A DNA stretch of 64,000 bases, taken from NCBI RefSeq assembly GCF_000414115.1, contig NZ_AOPZ01000337.1, positions 22,735-86,734 on the forward strand. The letters run 5' to 3'. Of the stretch, positions 52,830 to 60,428 are shown piece by piece; position 1 is the first letter of the stretch, and each line of letters begins with the position of its first letter. Origin of the DNA: Streptomyces aurantiacus JA 4570 (GTDB lineage Bacteria > Actinomycetota > Actinomycetes > Streptomycetales > Streptomycetaceae). The position numbers were made by a program, and so were the translations under genes. The notes beneath the pieces are model-generated. The model searched no databases, had not been told where the DNA came from, and was given only the letters and a program-made list of their open reading frames with translations.

Positions 52830-54296
52830 ATGCGCGAAACATGGGCCACTTTGCGGGAGCTTCTCCTTCCGGACGGAGCGTCGCTCGATGCCACGAGGCC
52901 GCGCCGTCACCTGGAGACGCAACTGAGAACCGCCATCACCAGCGGTCGGTTGGTCCCGGGAACACGGCTGCCGTCGACCCGCGATCTCGCTCGCCAGCTG
53001 AACGTCTCCCGAGGCACGACGCTGGCCGTGTACGAGCAGCTCGTGGCCGAGGGCTACCTGGAGAGCAAGCGGGGGTCAGCGACCCGAGTGACCTGCGGAG
53101 GCGTTCCCCGTCCTCCGTACCCCGCCCCTGGTGAAACTCCCCAGCCCTTCCAGGAACAGGTCCTGCACTGTGATCTCGACCCGGGATTTCCCTCCCTGTC
53201 CGCTTTTCCGCGCACCGCGTGGTTGGCCGCGTACCGGGCCGGCTTGAGCGCCCTGACGGACGCCGAACTTGGCTATCCGCCTCCTGCGGGCCTCCTCTCC
53301 TTGCGCCGCGAAGTCGCGAGCTATCTCGGCCGAGTTCGGTCGATGCCCACGTCGACGGACGATCTCGTCATTACCGGAGGGACGTTCGACGCCCTGGCCG
53401 TGATCGCCGACTGCCTTCGGGAAGCGGGACACTCGACCATCGCGGTCGAGGACCCCAGCAACCCGCATCTCCTGCGGATGTTCACCGCCCATGGACTGGA
53501 GCCGGTCCCGATCGCCGTGGACGAAGAGGGACTGGACGTTTCCCGACTTGACGGCAGCGGCTGCCGAGCCGTCCTTGTCACGCCCGCCCACCAGTACCCA
53601 CTTGGTGTGCAACTCTCGCCCCAACGACGACGCGCCCTGATCGATTGGGCGATCAAAGGCGACTGCCTGGTGATCGAGGACGATTACGACGCTGAGTACC
53701 GCTACGACCGCGCTGCGCTCGGTGCGCTACGCACGCTGGCCCCCACTGTCGTTGCCTACCTCGGCACGCTCAGCAAAACGCTGGCCCCTGGGCTCCGTAT
53801 CGGATGGCTCGCTGCACCCGCATGGCTGTGCGCGTCCGTGAGGAACAGAAAGCACGTCGGCGACCGGGGCGACAACGTCATCACGCAGGCCGCGGTCAGA
53901 GAGTTCCTGGGTACAGGAGGCTACGACCGTCACCTTCGGTCCACCCGGCTGCAGTACCGCCGTCTACGCGAGAACCTGCTGGAGAGCGTCTCCACACACC
54001 TGCCCGACTGCACACCCATCGGGATCGAGGCCGGTTTGCACGTGGTGATCCGCCTGCCCGAGCACGAGCAGGACAGCACTCTGGTGGAACACCTGGCCAC
54101 GGCAGGCATCCGTGTCGCAGCCCTCACCGCCTACCGTCACCACCACTCAGGCTTTCCCGGCCTCGTCCTCGGATGGGCCCAGGCCCGGCCGAACCAACTG
54201 GCCACCAGCATCCAGACACTTGCCGGGATCCGCGGAATCCTCGCCTCCGAGCGTCGCACCCCTGCGGCCCGCCCCGGCCTGCGCGACTCCCTCTGA
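52830..54296 (+). CDS. MocR/PdxR-type GntR regulator with aminotransferase domain
   Basis: A 488-aa fusion of a GntR winged helix (residues 25-90: RLPSTRDLARQLNVSRGTTL) and a fold-type I aminotransferase domain. The PLP Lys lies in YLGTLSKTLAPGLRIGW (about 317), and the Asp/Tyr contacts are in VIEDDYDAEYRYD. These proteins sense PLP, amino acids or amines. A TATGAT -10 hexamer (52816-52821) lies eight bases before ATG 52830 and no ribosome site is present, so the mRNA is probably leaderless. The divergent MFS exporter is the likely target. Confidence 0.9.
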   Translation: MRETWATLRELLLPDGASLDATRPRRHLETQLRTAITSGRLVPGTRLPSTRDLARQLNVSRGTTLAVYEQLVAEGYLESKRGSATRVTCGGVPRPPYPAPGETPQPFQEQVLHCDLDPGFPSLSAFPRTAWLAAYRAGLSALTDAELGYPPPAGLLSLRREVASYLGRVRSMPTSTDDLVITGGTFDALAVIADCLREAGHSTIAVEDPSNPHLLRMFTAHGLEPVPIAVDEEGLDVSRLDGSGCRAVLVTPAHQYPLGVQLSPQRRRALIDWAIKGDCLVIEDDYDAEYRYDRAALGALRTLAPTVVAYLGTLSKTLAPGLRIGWLAAPAWLCASVRNRKHVGDRGDNVITQAAVREFLGTGGYDRHLRSTRLQYRRLRENLLESVSTHLPDCTPIGIEAGLHVVIRLPEHEQDSTLVEHLATAGIRVAALTAYRHHHSGFPGLVLGWAQARPNQLATSIQTLAGIRGILASERRTPAARPGLRDSL

Positions 54297-54306
54297 AGGA
54301 AACGCC

Positions 54307-55014
54307 CTAGTCGTGGAAGGCCGTGGTCGCATCGAGCGCCGCCCGGGCGGTCGTGACCCGGTTCACGGGGGCGGTCTCGTCGGCGAAGCCGAAGGAGATG
54401 CCCACGAGCAGCTTTCCTCCCGTGACGCCGAGTTCGGCCCGGACGGTGTCGGCGTAGAAGCTGAGCAGCCCCTGCGGGCAACTGTCCACGCCGTACGCGG
54501 TCATCGCCAGGAGCAGAGTCTGCATGTAGGCGCCGACGTCCGCGGCCAGGCGGGTCCCGCCGTCACCGGTGACGAACAGGAACGCGGCGTGCGGCGCGCC
54601 GTAGAAGCGCAGGCTCTCCGCGTCGTAGGCCGCGCGTGCCGCGTGGTCGTCGGGGGCGATGCCCAGCGCTCCGTACAGTTCGGCGCCGAACGCCGCCCGG
54701 CGAGCCTGGTGCACCTGTGCGTACATGTCCTCGGAGTACGGGAGGTCGACCGAGGTGCGCCGCTCGGCGTGGGCGGCCTGTAGGGCAGCAGCGAGGCGCT
54801 CACGTGTGGCGCCGCTCGCGACCTCCACCTGCCAGGGCTGCGCGTTGGAATTGGAGGGCGCGGCACCGGCCAGCGAGAAGATCGCGCGCAGGGTGTCCGC
54901 GGGCACGGGGTCAGGGCGGAACGCGCGGGTGGCGTGCCGACCGCGTATCAACTTCTCGGCGCAGCCGCTCAGTTCGGTGGGGGTCGGTGCGTTTGGCGTG
55001 TTCGGCGTGGTCAT
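54307..55014 (-). CDS. Nitroreductase family protein
   Basis: A 235-aa FMN-dependent NfsA/NfsB-type oxidoreductase. FMN-site motifs are RGRHATRAFRPDPVP (about 24-38), GAAPSNSNAQPWQVEV (about 50-65), DVGAYMQTLLLAMTAYGVDS and GKLLVGISFGFADE. It reduces nitro groups or quinones with NAD(P)H. Divergent from a TetR gene with two operator palindromes between. Confidence 0.92.
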   Translation of the reverse strand: MTTPNTPNAPTPTELSGCAEKLIRGRHATRAFRPDPVPADTLRAIFSLAGAAPSNSNAQPWQVEVASGATRERLAAALQAAHAERRTSVDLPYSEDMYAQVHQARRAAFGAELYGALGIAPDDHAARAAYDAESLRFYGAPHAAFLFVTGDGGTRLAADVGAYMQTLLLAMTAYGVDSCPQGLLSFYADTVRAELGVTGGKLLVGISFGFADETAPVNRVTTARAALDATTAFHD

Positions 55015-55039
55015 GGAGCACTCCTCTGTAGTAGCCGAG

Positions 55040-55057
55040 GTAAACGGGGGCGTTTAC
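55040..55057. promoter_or_regulatory. TetR operator 1
   Basis: GTAAACG (55040-55046) and CGTTTAC (55051-55057) form a perfect inverted repeat around GGGG, 26 bp upstream of the nitroreductase start. Confidence 0.82.
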
Positions 55058-55094
55058 TTTGCTGGCTGGACCATAGCAAGCCGTCCCCGTCTAA

Positions 55095-55113
55095 GTAAAC
55101 GCACACGTATACT
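55095..55113. promoter_or_regulatory. TetR operator 2 overlapping the -10 of tetR
   Basis: GTAAACG (55095-55101) and CGTATAC (55106-55112) repeat operator 1 with one mismatch. The right arm supplies a TATACT -10 hexamer (55108-55113) six bases before ATG 55120, so binding would block a probably leaderless tetR transcript. Confidence 0.78.
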
Positions 55114-55119
55114 TCCCGC

Positions 55120-55713
55120 ATGAGCACGACGACTGCGGCGTCCCGGCCGGGCGGGCGTGGGGGCCGGGAGCGCATCCTGGCCGCCGCCGCCCGGCTGTTC
55201 GCGACCCAGGGGATCAACCCGACCGGCATGGAACAGGTCGCGGAGGAAGCGCCGGTGTCCAAGCGGACGCTGTACGCGCACTTCCGGACCAAGAGCGACC
55301 TGGTCATCGCCCACTTGCAGGACCTCGCCTCGTCGGGCGCCACCCTGGAGAGCGCGCTGACCCGCGAGGACATCTCTCCGCGGGAACGGATCCTCGGGCT
55401 GTTCGACCAGCCCGCGGCGGACGCGGCGCCGGTGCGCGGGTGCCCGTTCATCGACGCCGCCGCGGAGTTCCCCGACCCGCGGAGCGCGGTCCACGCCTAC
55501 GCCCGCGAACAGAAGCTGCGGATGGTGCGGTTGGTCACCGCCCTCGTGACGGAGCTGGGCTGCCGCGAACCCGCCGCGCTGGCCGAGCAGTTGGTGACCC
55601 TCGCGGACGGGGCGGCCAGTCGTGCCATGGTGCTGGACGAGCCGGACTACGGCAGGCACGCGCGGGCGGCGGCAGAAGTCCTCCTCGACCGCGCCCTGCC
55701 GGGCGTGGGCTGA
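55120..55713 (+). CDS. TetR family transcriptional regulator of the nitroreductase
   Basis: A 197-aa repressor. The HTH is RERILAAAARLFATQGINPT with VSKRTLYAHFRTKSDLV (about 17-63); the rest is a helical ligand domain with RGCPFIDAAAEFPDP, a Cys-containing motif common among TetR proteins that control quinone or nitro reductases. It should repress itself and the divergent nitroreductase through the two matching palindromes. Confidence 0.9.
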   Translation: MSTTTAASRPGGRGGRERILAAAARLFATQGINPTGMEQVAEEAPVSKRTLYAHFRTKSDLVIAHLQDLASSGATLESALTREDISPRERILGLFDQPAADAAPVRGCPFIDAAAEFPDPRSAVHAYAREQKLRMVRLVTALVTELGCREPAALAEQLVTLADGAASRAMVLDEPDYGRHARAAAEVLLDRALPGVG

Positions 55714-55804
55714 CGGCGCGGGCGCACCCCACCGTTACGCGGACGCCCCTGAAACAACCCCGGGCCAGGTTGTCGCCGCCGGGCGCACCGCGCACACTGG
55801 CCGC

Positions 55805-56860
55805 GTGAGCGTACGGGACCGGATCGGACGGGACTTGCTCGCCGCGGTGGAACTCGGCGCGGCCGCGGACGAGTTGGGCGCGGAGATCTCTCGTGTGGTC
55901 GCGTCCGTCGTGCCGCACGACGCCGCGGCGCTGATCGCCACGACCCCCACGGCGGGGCTCGGCATCGCCTCCTTCACCTTCTGGCAGGGCATCGAGCCCG
56001 ACGTCGGCCGGGCCCTGGTCCGCCGCTTCTACGCCGGGAACGACCCGCACCCGCCACGGACGCTCGCCCGGCGTGCGCTCCCCGTCGGCATCCTGCACGC
56101 CGCACGCGGCGGCGCCCGGACGCCGGAGGGCGTCAGCCCGCGCTCGTCGCTCGCCGCCCTCGGCGTCGGCAGCGAGCTGCAGTTGCTCATCCGGGACGCG
56201 CGCGGAGTGTGGGGCATGCTCGGCCTGCTGCGGTCCCAGGGCGCCGGGCTCTTCAGCGAGGCCGACGCGCGGCGCGCGGCGGAGCTCGCACCGCTGCTCG
56301 TGGCCTTCCTACGGGGATACGTCACCAGGGCCCCGCTCGTCCCCACCGCGCCCCTGCCGGCGCCCGGCGTGACCATCGTCGGCGCGGACGGCGCCGTCCG
56401 GGCCGGTACACCCCAGGGCCGGGCGTGGAGCGAGCAACTCCGCGGCGCCGTGCGGGACCCGGCCTGGGTCGCCGAGGCGTTCCTGACGGGGCTGGCCACG
56501 TACGCACGACGACAAGCGCACGACCCGCTCACCGGCCCCCCGACCCTCATCGGACCCGCCGCGGCGTACGGCCGCTGGATCGTCTGTCAGGCGCAGCCCT
56601 TGGACGGCGAGGCGCGGGGTGACCTGGCCGTCGTCGTGCACGCGGCGACGGGCGAGCACATGCTGCCGTCCTTCTGCGACTGGTACGGCATCACCGCCCG
56701 CGAGCGCGAGGTCGTCCGCCACCTCAGTCAGGGAACCGCGCCCCAACGCGTCGCCCGGTACCTGGACGTGTCGAGGAACACCGTGAACGACCACATCAGA
56801 GCGGTCTTCCGGAAGACCGGCGCGGGCGGCCGCGCGGAACTGCTCGCCGCCATCACGTGA
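55805..56860 (+). CDS. LuxR-type regulator with GAF-like sensor
   Basis: A 351-aa protein. Residues 10-180 form a GAF-like sensor (LLIRDARGVWGMLGLLRSQG), and the last 65 residues a LuxR/GerE HTH (YGITAREREVVRHLSQGTAP, VARYLDVSRNTVNDHIRAVF). GTG 55805 begins the conserved sequence. The gene is monocistronic and ends at a strong terminator. Ligand and targets unknown. Confidence 0.87.
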   Translation: MSVRDRIGRDLLAAVELGAAADELGAEISRVVASVVPHDAAALIATTPTAGLGIASFTFWQGIEPDVGRALVRRFYAGNDPHPPRTLARRALPVGILHAARGGARTPEGVSPRSSLAALGVGSELQLLIRDARGVWGMLGLLRSQGAGLFSEADARRAAELAPLLVAFLRGYVTRAPLVPTAPLPAPGVTIVGADGAVRAGTPQGRAWSEQLRGAVRDPAWVAEAFLTGLATYARRQAHDPLTGPPTLIGPAAAYGRWIVCQAQPLDGEARGDLAVVVHAATGEHMLPSFCDWYGITAREREVVRHLSQGTAPQRVARYLDVSRNTVNDHIRAVFRKTGAGGRAELLAAIT

Positions 56861-56962
56861 CTGGGCTGGCCTTCATCGCACGGCCGGGCGGGGCTCGTCG
56901 TCATCACGTGGCGGGGCTCGCCGCGATCTCTGAGCCGGGCAACGCTTGATCAGGCAACGAGG

Positions 56963-57007
56963 GGCCCCGCCGCGACGGGGGAGCGCGGCGGGGCCTTACG
57001 GCCTTTT
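56963..57007. terminator. Rho-independent terminator
   Basis: A 12-bp perfect stem (56963-56974 with 56984-56995) is followed by a T5 run at 57003-57007, between the convergent LuxR and ArsR genes. Confidence 0.9.
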
Positions 57008-57110
57008 TCCCGCATCCGGGCGGGCTATGCCTCGTTCCCTCTTCTCCGTTGGGCCCGACTCCGCCGGGCGCCGGTCATACGGGACCGAATCCGGCATAGC
57101 GGCGCGCCGC

Positions 57111-58100
57111 TCACGTTCCCGCCGCTGCCGCCTCGACCACCGCTTCCCCGGCACGCGTACGCGCGTACAACACCTGCCGCCCGGCCCGATGCGCGCTCAC
57201 CAGGCCCGCCGTGCGCAGGGCGGTCAGATGCTGCGACACGCCGCCGGGGGTGAGGCCGCTGCGGCGGGCGAGTTCCGTCGTGGAGGCAGGTGCGGTCAGC
57301 TCGGCGAGGAGCAGGGCGCGCGAGCGGCCCATGACTCCCGCGAGCGCCTCGGAGACGGGGGCGGTGCGCGACTGCCACAGGGCGCCGACGCCGCGTGGCG
57401 GGTAACGCAGCGACGGCTGCCATGCCTCGCCGAGGACGGAGAAGATGCGCGGCCAGACGAAGGCCGACGGCACAAGGAGCAGGCCCCGGCCGTCCAGGCG
57501 GCGCGGACCGCGCGCCGTGCGGTGGGCCAGGTGCAGGGTCCCGTCGGCCCAGGCGACCTGGGGGTCCAGGTCCGTGAACAGGTGGTGCGCGCCGCCGTCC
57601 ACCAGGCGGCCCGCGCGGTAGCGGATGTCGTTCTCCAACAGGGTGAGGATCCGTGGCCAGTAGGGGGCGAGGGCCAGCTCCCAGTACGCCTCGATCACGT
57701 CGGCAAGGCGGCCGAGCCGCGCGGCCGGGTCGGCGCGCAGGGCCGCCATGCGCGCCTCCGGCACCGCCGACGTCGTCGTCAGCAGCTCCGGCGGCGTGGC
57801 CCGCAGCGTCGCCAGCTCCATGGCCAGCGACGGCAGCGGAGTCAGGGGCGGAGGGCACAGGAAGGAGGGGACACTGCCCGTCCACGGCGACCGGGACGGC
57901 ACCGGGATCAGGTCGAACAGGGCGCCGAAGTCGAGCGCGGCGGCGGCGAGCCGCGGCCGGACCTGCTCCGTCCACGTACGGTGCAGGCCGTGTTCGTCGG
58001 CGCCCTTGAGCACCCGCACGCTCGCCACCACCTCCCACAGCGGGGACAGCGCGAAGCGCGTGCGGGCGACGTCCTCCCGGCCGAACTCGATCTCGATCAT
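57111..58100 (-). CDS. ArsR-type regulator with DUF5937 domain
   Basis: A 329-aa protein. The N-terminal 230 residues (starting MIEIEFGREDVARTRFALSP) match DUF5937. The C-terminal 85 residues are an ArsR winged helix (TTELARRSGLTPGGVSQHLT, AGRQVLYARTRAGEAVVEA). There are no metal-binding Cys. It is divergent from an MFS exporter with a 50-bp gap, so it most likely represses that exporter. Confidence 0.88.
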   Translation of the reverse strand: MIEIEFGREDVARTRFALSPLWEVVASVRVLKGADEHGLHRTWTEQVRPRLAAAALDFGALFDLIPVPSRSPWTGSVPSFLCPPPLTPLPSLAMELATLRATPPELLTTTSAVPEARMAALRADPAARLGRLADVIEAYWELALAPYWPRILTLLENDIRYRAGRLVDGGAHHLFTDLDPQVAWADGTLHLAHRTARGPRRLDGRGLLLVPSAFVWPRIFSVLGEAWQPSLRYPPRGVGALWQSRTAPVSEALAGVMGRSRALLLAELTAPASTTELARRSGLTPGGVSQHLTALRTAGLVSAHRAGRQVLYARTRAGEAVVEAAAAGT

Positions 58101-58149
58101 TCAGAGGAGGCTAAATCAGTAGGGAGATCATCAGGCCGCCGCCCACTGT

Positions 58150-59442
58150 GTGCGCATGCATCCAGATCCCGGGTCTCCGTGGCGCGTCCGCGGTTTCCGC
58201 ACGCTCTTCACGGCAAGCGCGCTCAGCCACCTCGGCACCAACGTCGGCTATGTCGCGATCCCGCTGCTCGCCGTCACCGTTCTCGACGCGACCCCCGGCC
58301 AGGCGGGCGCCCTCGCCGCCCTTTCGACCGCCGCCTTCCTGCTCATCGGGCTGCCCGCGGGGGCCTGGGTGGACCGGCTGCCCGGCCGCCGGATCCTGGT
58401 CGCCGCCGACGCCGCGCGGGCCGTGCTGCTCGCCTCCGTGCCCGTCGCCTGGTACCTGGACGCGCTGTCGCTGCCGCAGCTCTACGCGGTCGTGCTCCTG
58501 AACGGCTGCGCCACGGTCTTCTTCGACGTCGGCTCGCAGAGCATCCTGCCCGAACTCGTCGGCCGGGAGCGCCTGGTGCCCGCCAACACCGCCGTGGTGA
58601 GCCTGATGGCCGGAGCCAACGTCGCGGGGCGGGGCGCGGGCGGACTGCTGGTGCAGCTCCTCACCGCGCCCCTGGCCGTCCTCGGCGCGGCCGTCGCCTA
58701 CCTGGCCGCCGCCATCGGCCTTGTCGGCGTACGGAGTCCGGGCGGGCGCGCCGCGGCACCGGCCGGGCGGCGGCTGCGGGACGACATCGCGGAGGGGGTG
58801 CGGCACGTCTTCGGCAGCCGCGAGCTGCGCGCGCTCGCGCTCACCGCGACGCTCGGCAACCTCGGCGCACAGATGATCAATGCCATGCTGCCGGTCCTGT
58901 TCACCCGTGATCTGGGCCTGTCGGCGGGAATGCTCGGCCTGTACTGGGCGGCCGGCGGCGCGGGCATCCTGCTCGGCGCCACCTGCGCCCGCCGCCTCGC
59001 CGACCGCTTCGGGCACGGACGCGCTCTGGGGCTCGCCGGGCTGTGGTTCGCCCCCGCCGGCCTCGCCGTCGGCCTGGTCGGGCGCGGGCCCTGGCTCTGG
59101 GTGGCCACGGCGGGCTGGCTGGCGGCCATGACGAAGATCGGCGTGGACAACGTCCTCGGCGTCAGCCTCCGCCAGCGCCTGACCCCCGACGCGCTCCTCG
59201 GCCGAATGAACGCCACCTTCCGCTTCCTGCTCACCGGCGCGCTCGCCGTCGGTTCCGCCCTGGCCGGACTCATCGGCGAACTCGCGGGCGTGCGGGTGGC
59301 GGTGTGGGCGGGAGCCGTGTGCCTGACCGTCGCGTTCCTGCCGGTCCTGTGTTCCCCGGTGCGCACGCTGCGCGAGCTGCCGCCGTCTCCGCTGATGCGG
59401 CCGCCCCGGCCCGGGGCGCCGACGGCCACGCCGCGGAGCTGA
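58150..59442 (+). CDS. MFS transporter (MFS_3 / macrolide-tetracycline efflux type)
   Basis: A 430-aa transporter with 12 helices. It opens FRTLFTASALSHLGTNVGYVAI, and motif A appears as GAWVDRLPGRRILVAADAARA; the second half has LADRFGHGRALGLAG. The subfamily contains Tet(V)- and MefA-like exporters. GTG 58150 or ATG 58156 is the start; the ribosome site is weak. Controlled in all likelihood by the divergent ArsR/DUF5937 protein. Confidence 0.88.
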   Translation: MRMHPDPGSPWRVRGFRTLFTASALSHLGTNVGYVAIPLLAVTVLDATPGQAGALAALSTAAFLLIGLPAGAWVDRLPGRRILVAADAARAVLLASVPVAWYLDALSLPQLYAVVLLNGCATVFFDVGSQSILPELVGRERLVPANTAVVSLMAGANVAGRGAGGLLVQLLTAPLAVLGAAVAYLAAAIGLVGVRSPGGRAAAPAGRRLRDDIAEGVRHVFGSRELRALALTATLGNLGAQMINAMLPVLFTRDLGLSAGMLGLYWAAGGAGILLGATCARRLADRFGHGRALGLAGLWFAPAGLAVGLVGRGPWLWVATAGWLAAMTKIGVDNVLGVSLRQRLTPDALLGRMNATFRFLLTGALAVGSALAGLIGELAGVRVAVWAGAVCLTVAFLPVLCSPVRTLRELPPSPLMRPPRPGAPTATPRS

Positions 59443-59494
59443 ACGCGCTCGTCGGCGTACCCTGAAATTGAATGGATGCGAATGGGTGGTGTCG

Positions 59495-60001
59495 ATGCTG
59501 TTGCGGGCACTGTCTCTCTTGATTCTCGGAACGACTCTGTTCGTGGCGGTCACCTTCGCTATCGAATGGTCCGATTTCGTGGGCGGGGGATGGGTGGGCT
59601 GGCTGATCGGCTCTCTGATCGGAATTGTCGGCGTCAAATTCGCATGGGAGACCTGGCTGAAAGGTGAAAGCGAGGCTTGGCTGCAGGGATTCTGGAAGGA
59701 GGTGGCGGAAACTTCCGAAGAGCGTGTTCACGCAGGTGGTGCCGCAAGCGCGGAACCGGTCGTGAAGGTGACCTTCCCGGCGTCGAGTGACGACGCCGGG
59801 GGCTGCTACTGGGATGGTTCTATGGCGCTCTTCCATCATTCCGATGGTGCATCCAGTGCTGTTGATATTTCCGGTGGATGCTTTATGGATCGCCTCGCTG
59901 TGTTGTCCCACGTGCACCCACCTGAACCGGATAAGACCCTCACTGTGACGCCCGGCGACACCTGGGTTTCGGACTCGCGGAACCAGGTGGGTGAAGAATA
60001 G
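59495..60001 (+). CDS. Membrane-anchored protein of unknown function (AT-richer gene)
   Basis: A 168-aa protein with two N-terminal membrane helices (ALSLLILGTTLFVAVTFAIE and VGWLIGSLIGIVGVKFAW) and a soluble C-terminal part containing DDAGGCYWDGSMALFHHSDG and SGGCFMDRLAVL. Its codon usage is clearly less GC-rich than the rest of the window, a sign of horizontal transfer. It is convergent with the NACHT gene. No family recognised. Confidence 0.68.
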   Translation: MLLRALSLLILGTTLFVAVTFAIEWSDFVGGGWVGWLIGSLIGIVGVKFAWETWLKGESEAWLQGFWKEVAETSEERVHAGGAASAEPVVKVTFPASSDDAGGCYWDGSMALFHHSDGASSAVDISGGCFMDRLAVLSHVHPPEPDKTLTVTPGDTWVSDSRNQVGEE

Positions 60002-60041
60002 AAAAGCTGAATTTCCGGCCGTGCCCGCCGCCCGCCGGGAC

Positions 60042-60428
60042 CTAGCTTTTCGCGGCGGCAGCCAGGCGGTCCTGGAGGCGGGCGTGGCGGAACTGGTAGA
60101 CCGCCCCTGCCTGGCGCAGCACACCGCGCTGGTGGGCGTCGTCGAGGAAGCGCATCAGCCGCCAGGGCAGATCACCCCGCAGAGCGAGCCAGGTTCTGCT
60201 GAGCAGGTACCAGCCCCACGTGCTGGCGGCGAGACCGGTTTGGAAGCGTCCGGCGAGCCGCCCGGCCACGCCCAGAGCGAGGCCGCCGCCGAGCCCGGCG
60301 GTCAGGGCCCAGGTGAAGCCCGCGTCGAGGCCGAATCCGTACCGTCCGATGGCGAGGCCGGCCAGCAACCCCGCACCGAGGGATTCCACGACGAGGCGAA
60401 TGGCGCTGACCAGCCGGTCATTACGCAA
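60042..60428 (-). pseudogene. C-terminal piece of the NACHT-type NTPase, displaced by a frameshift
   Basis: This 128-codon frame (from TTG 60428) holds a Gly-rich membrane segment (GAGLLAGLAIGRYGFG, TAGLGGGLALGVAGRLAG) and the family end LPWRLMRFLDDAHQRGVLRQ, then VYQFRHARLQDRL. That end is the normal C-terminus of Streptomyces NACHT membrane NTPases. It overlaps the end of the upstream frame by eight bases. Deleting one base from the A4 run at 60427-60430 fuses the two (VQA-LRNDRLVSAI). Confidence 0.8.

Noticed and set aside
56946..58910. A plus-strand frame of 654 codons from the LuxR terminator through the ArsR and MFS genes
   Set aside because: Antisense to ArsR and out of frame with the MFS gene; it starts inside a terminator.
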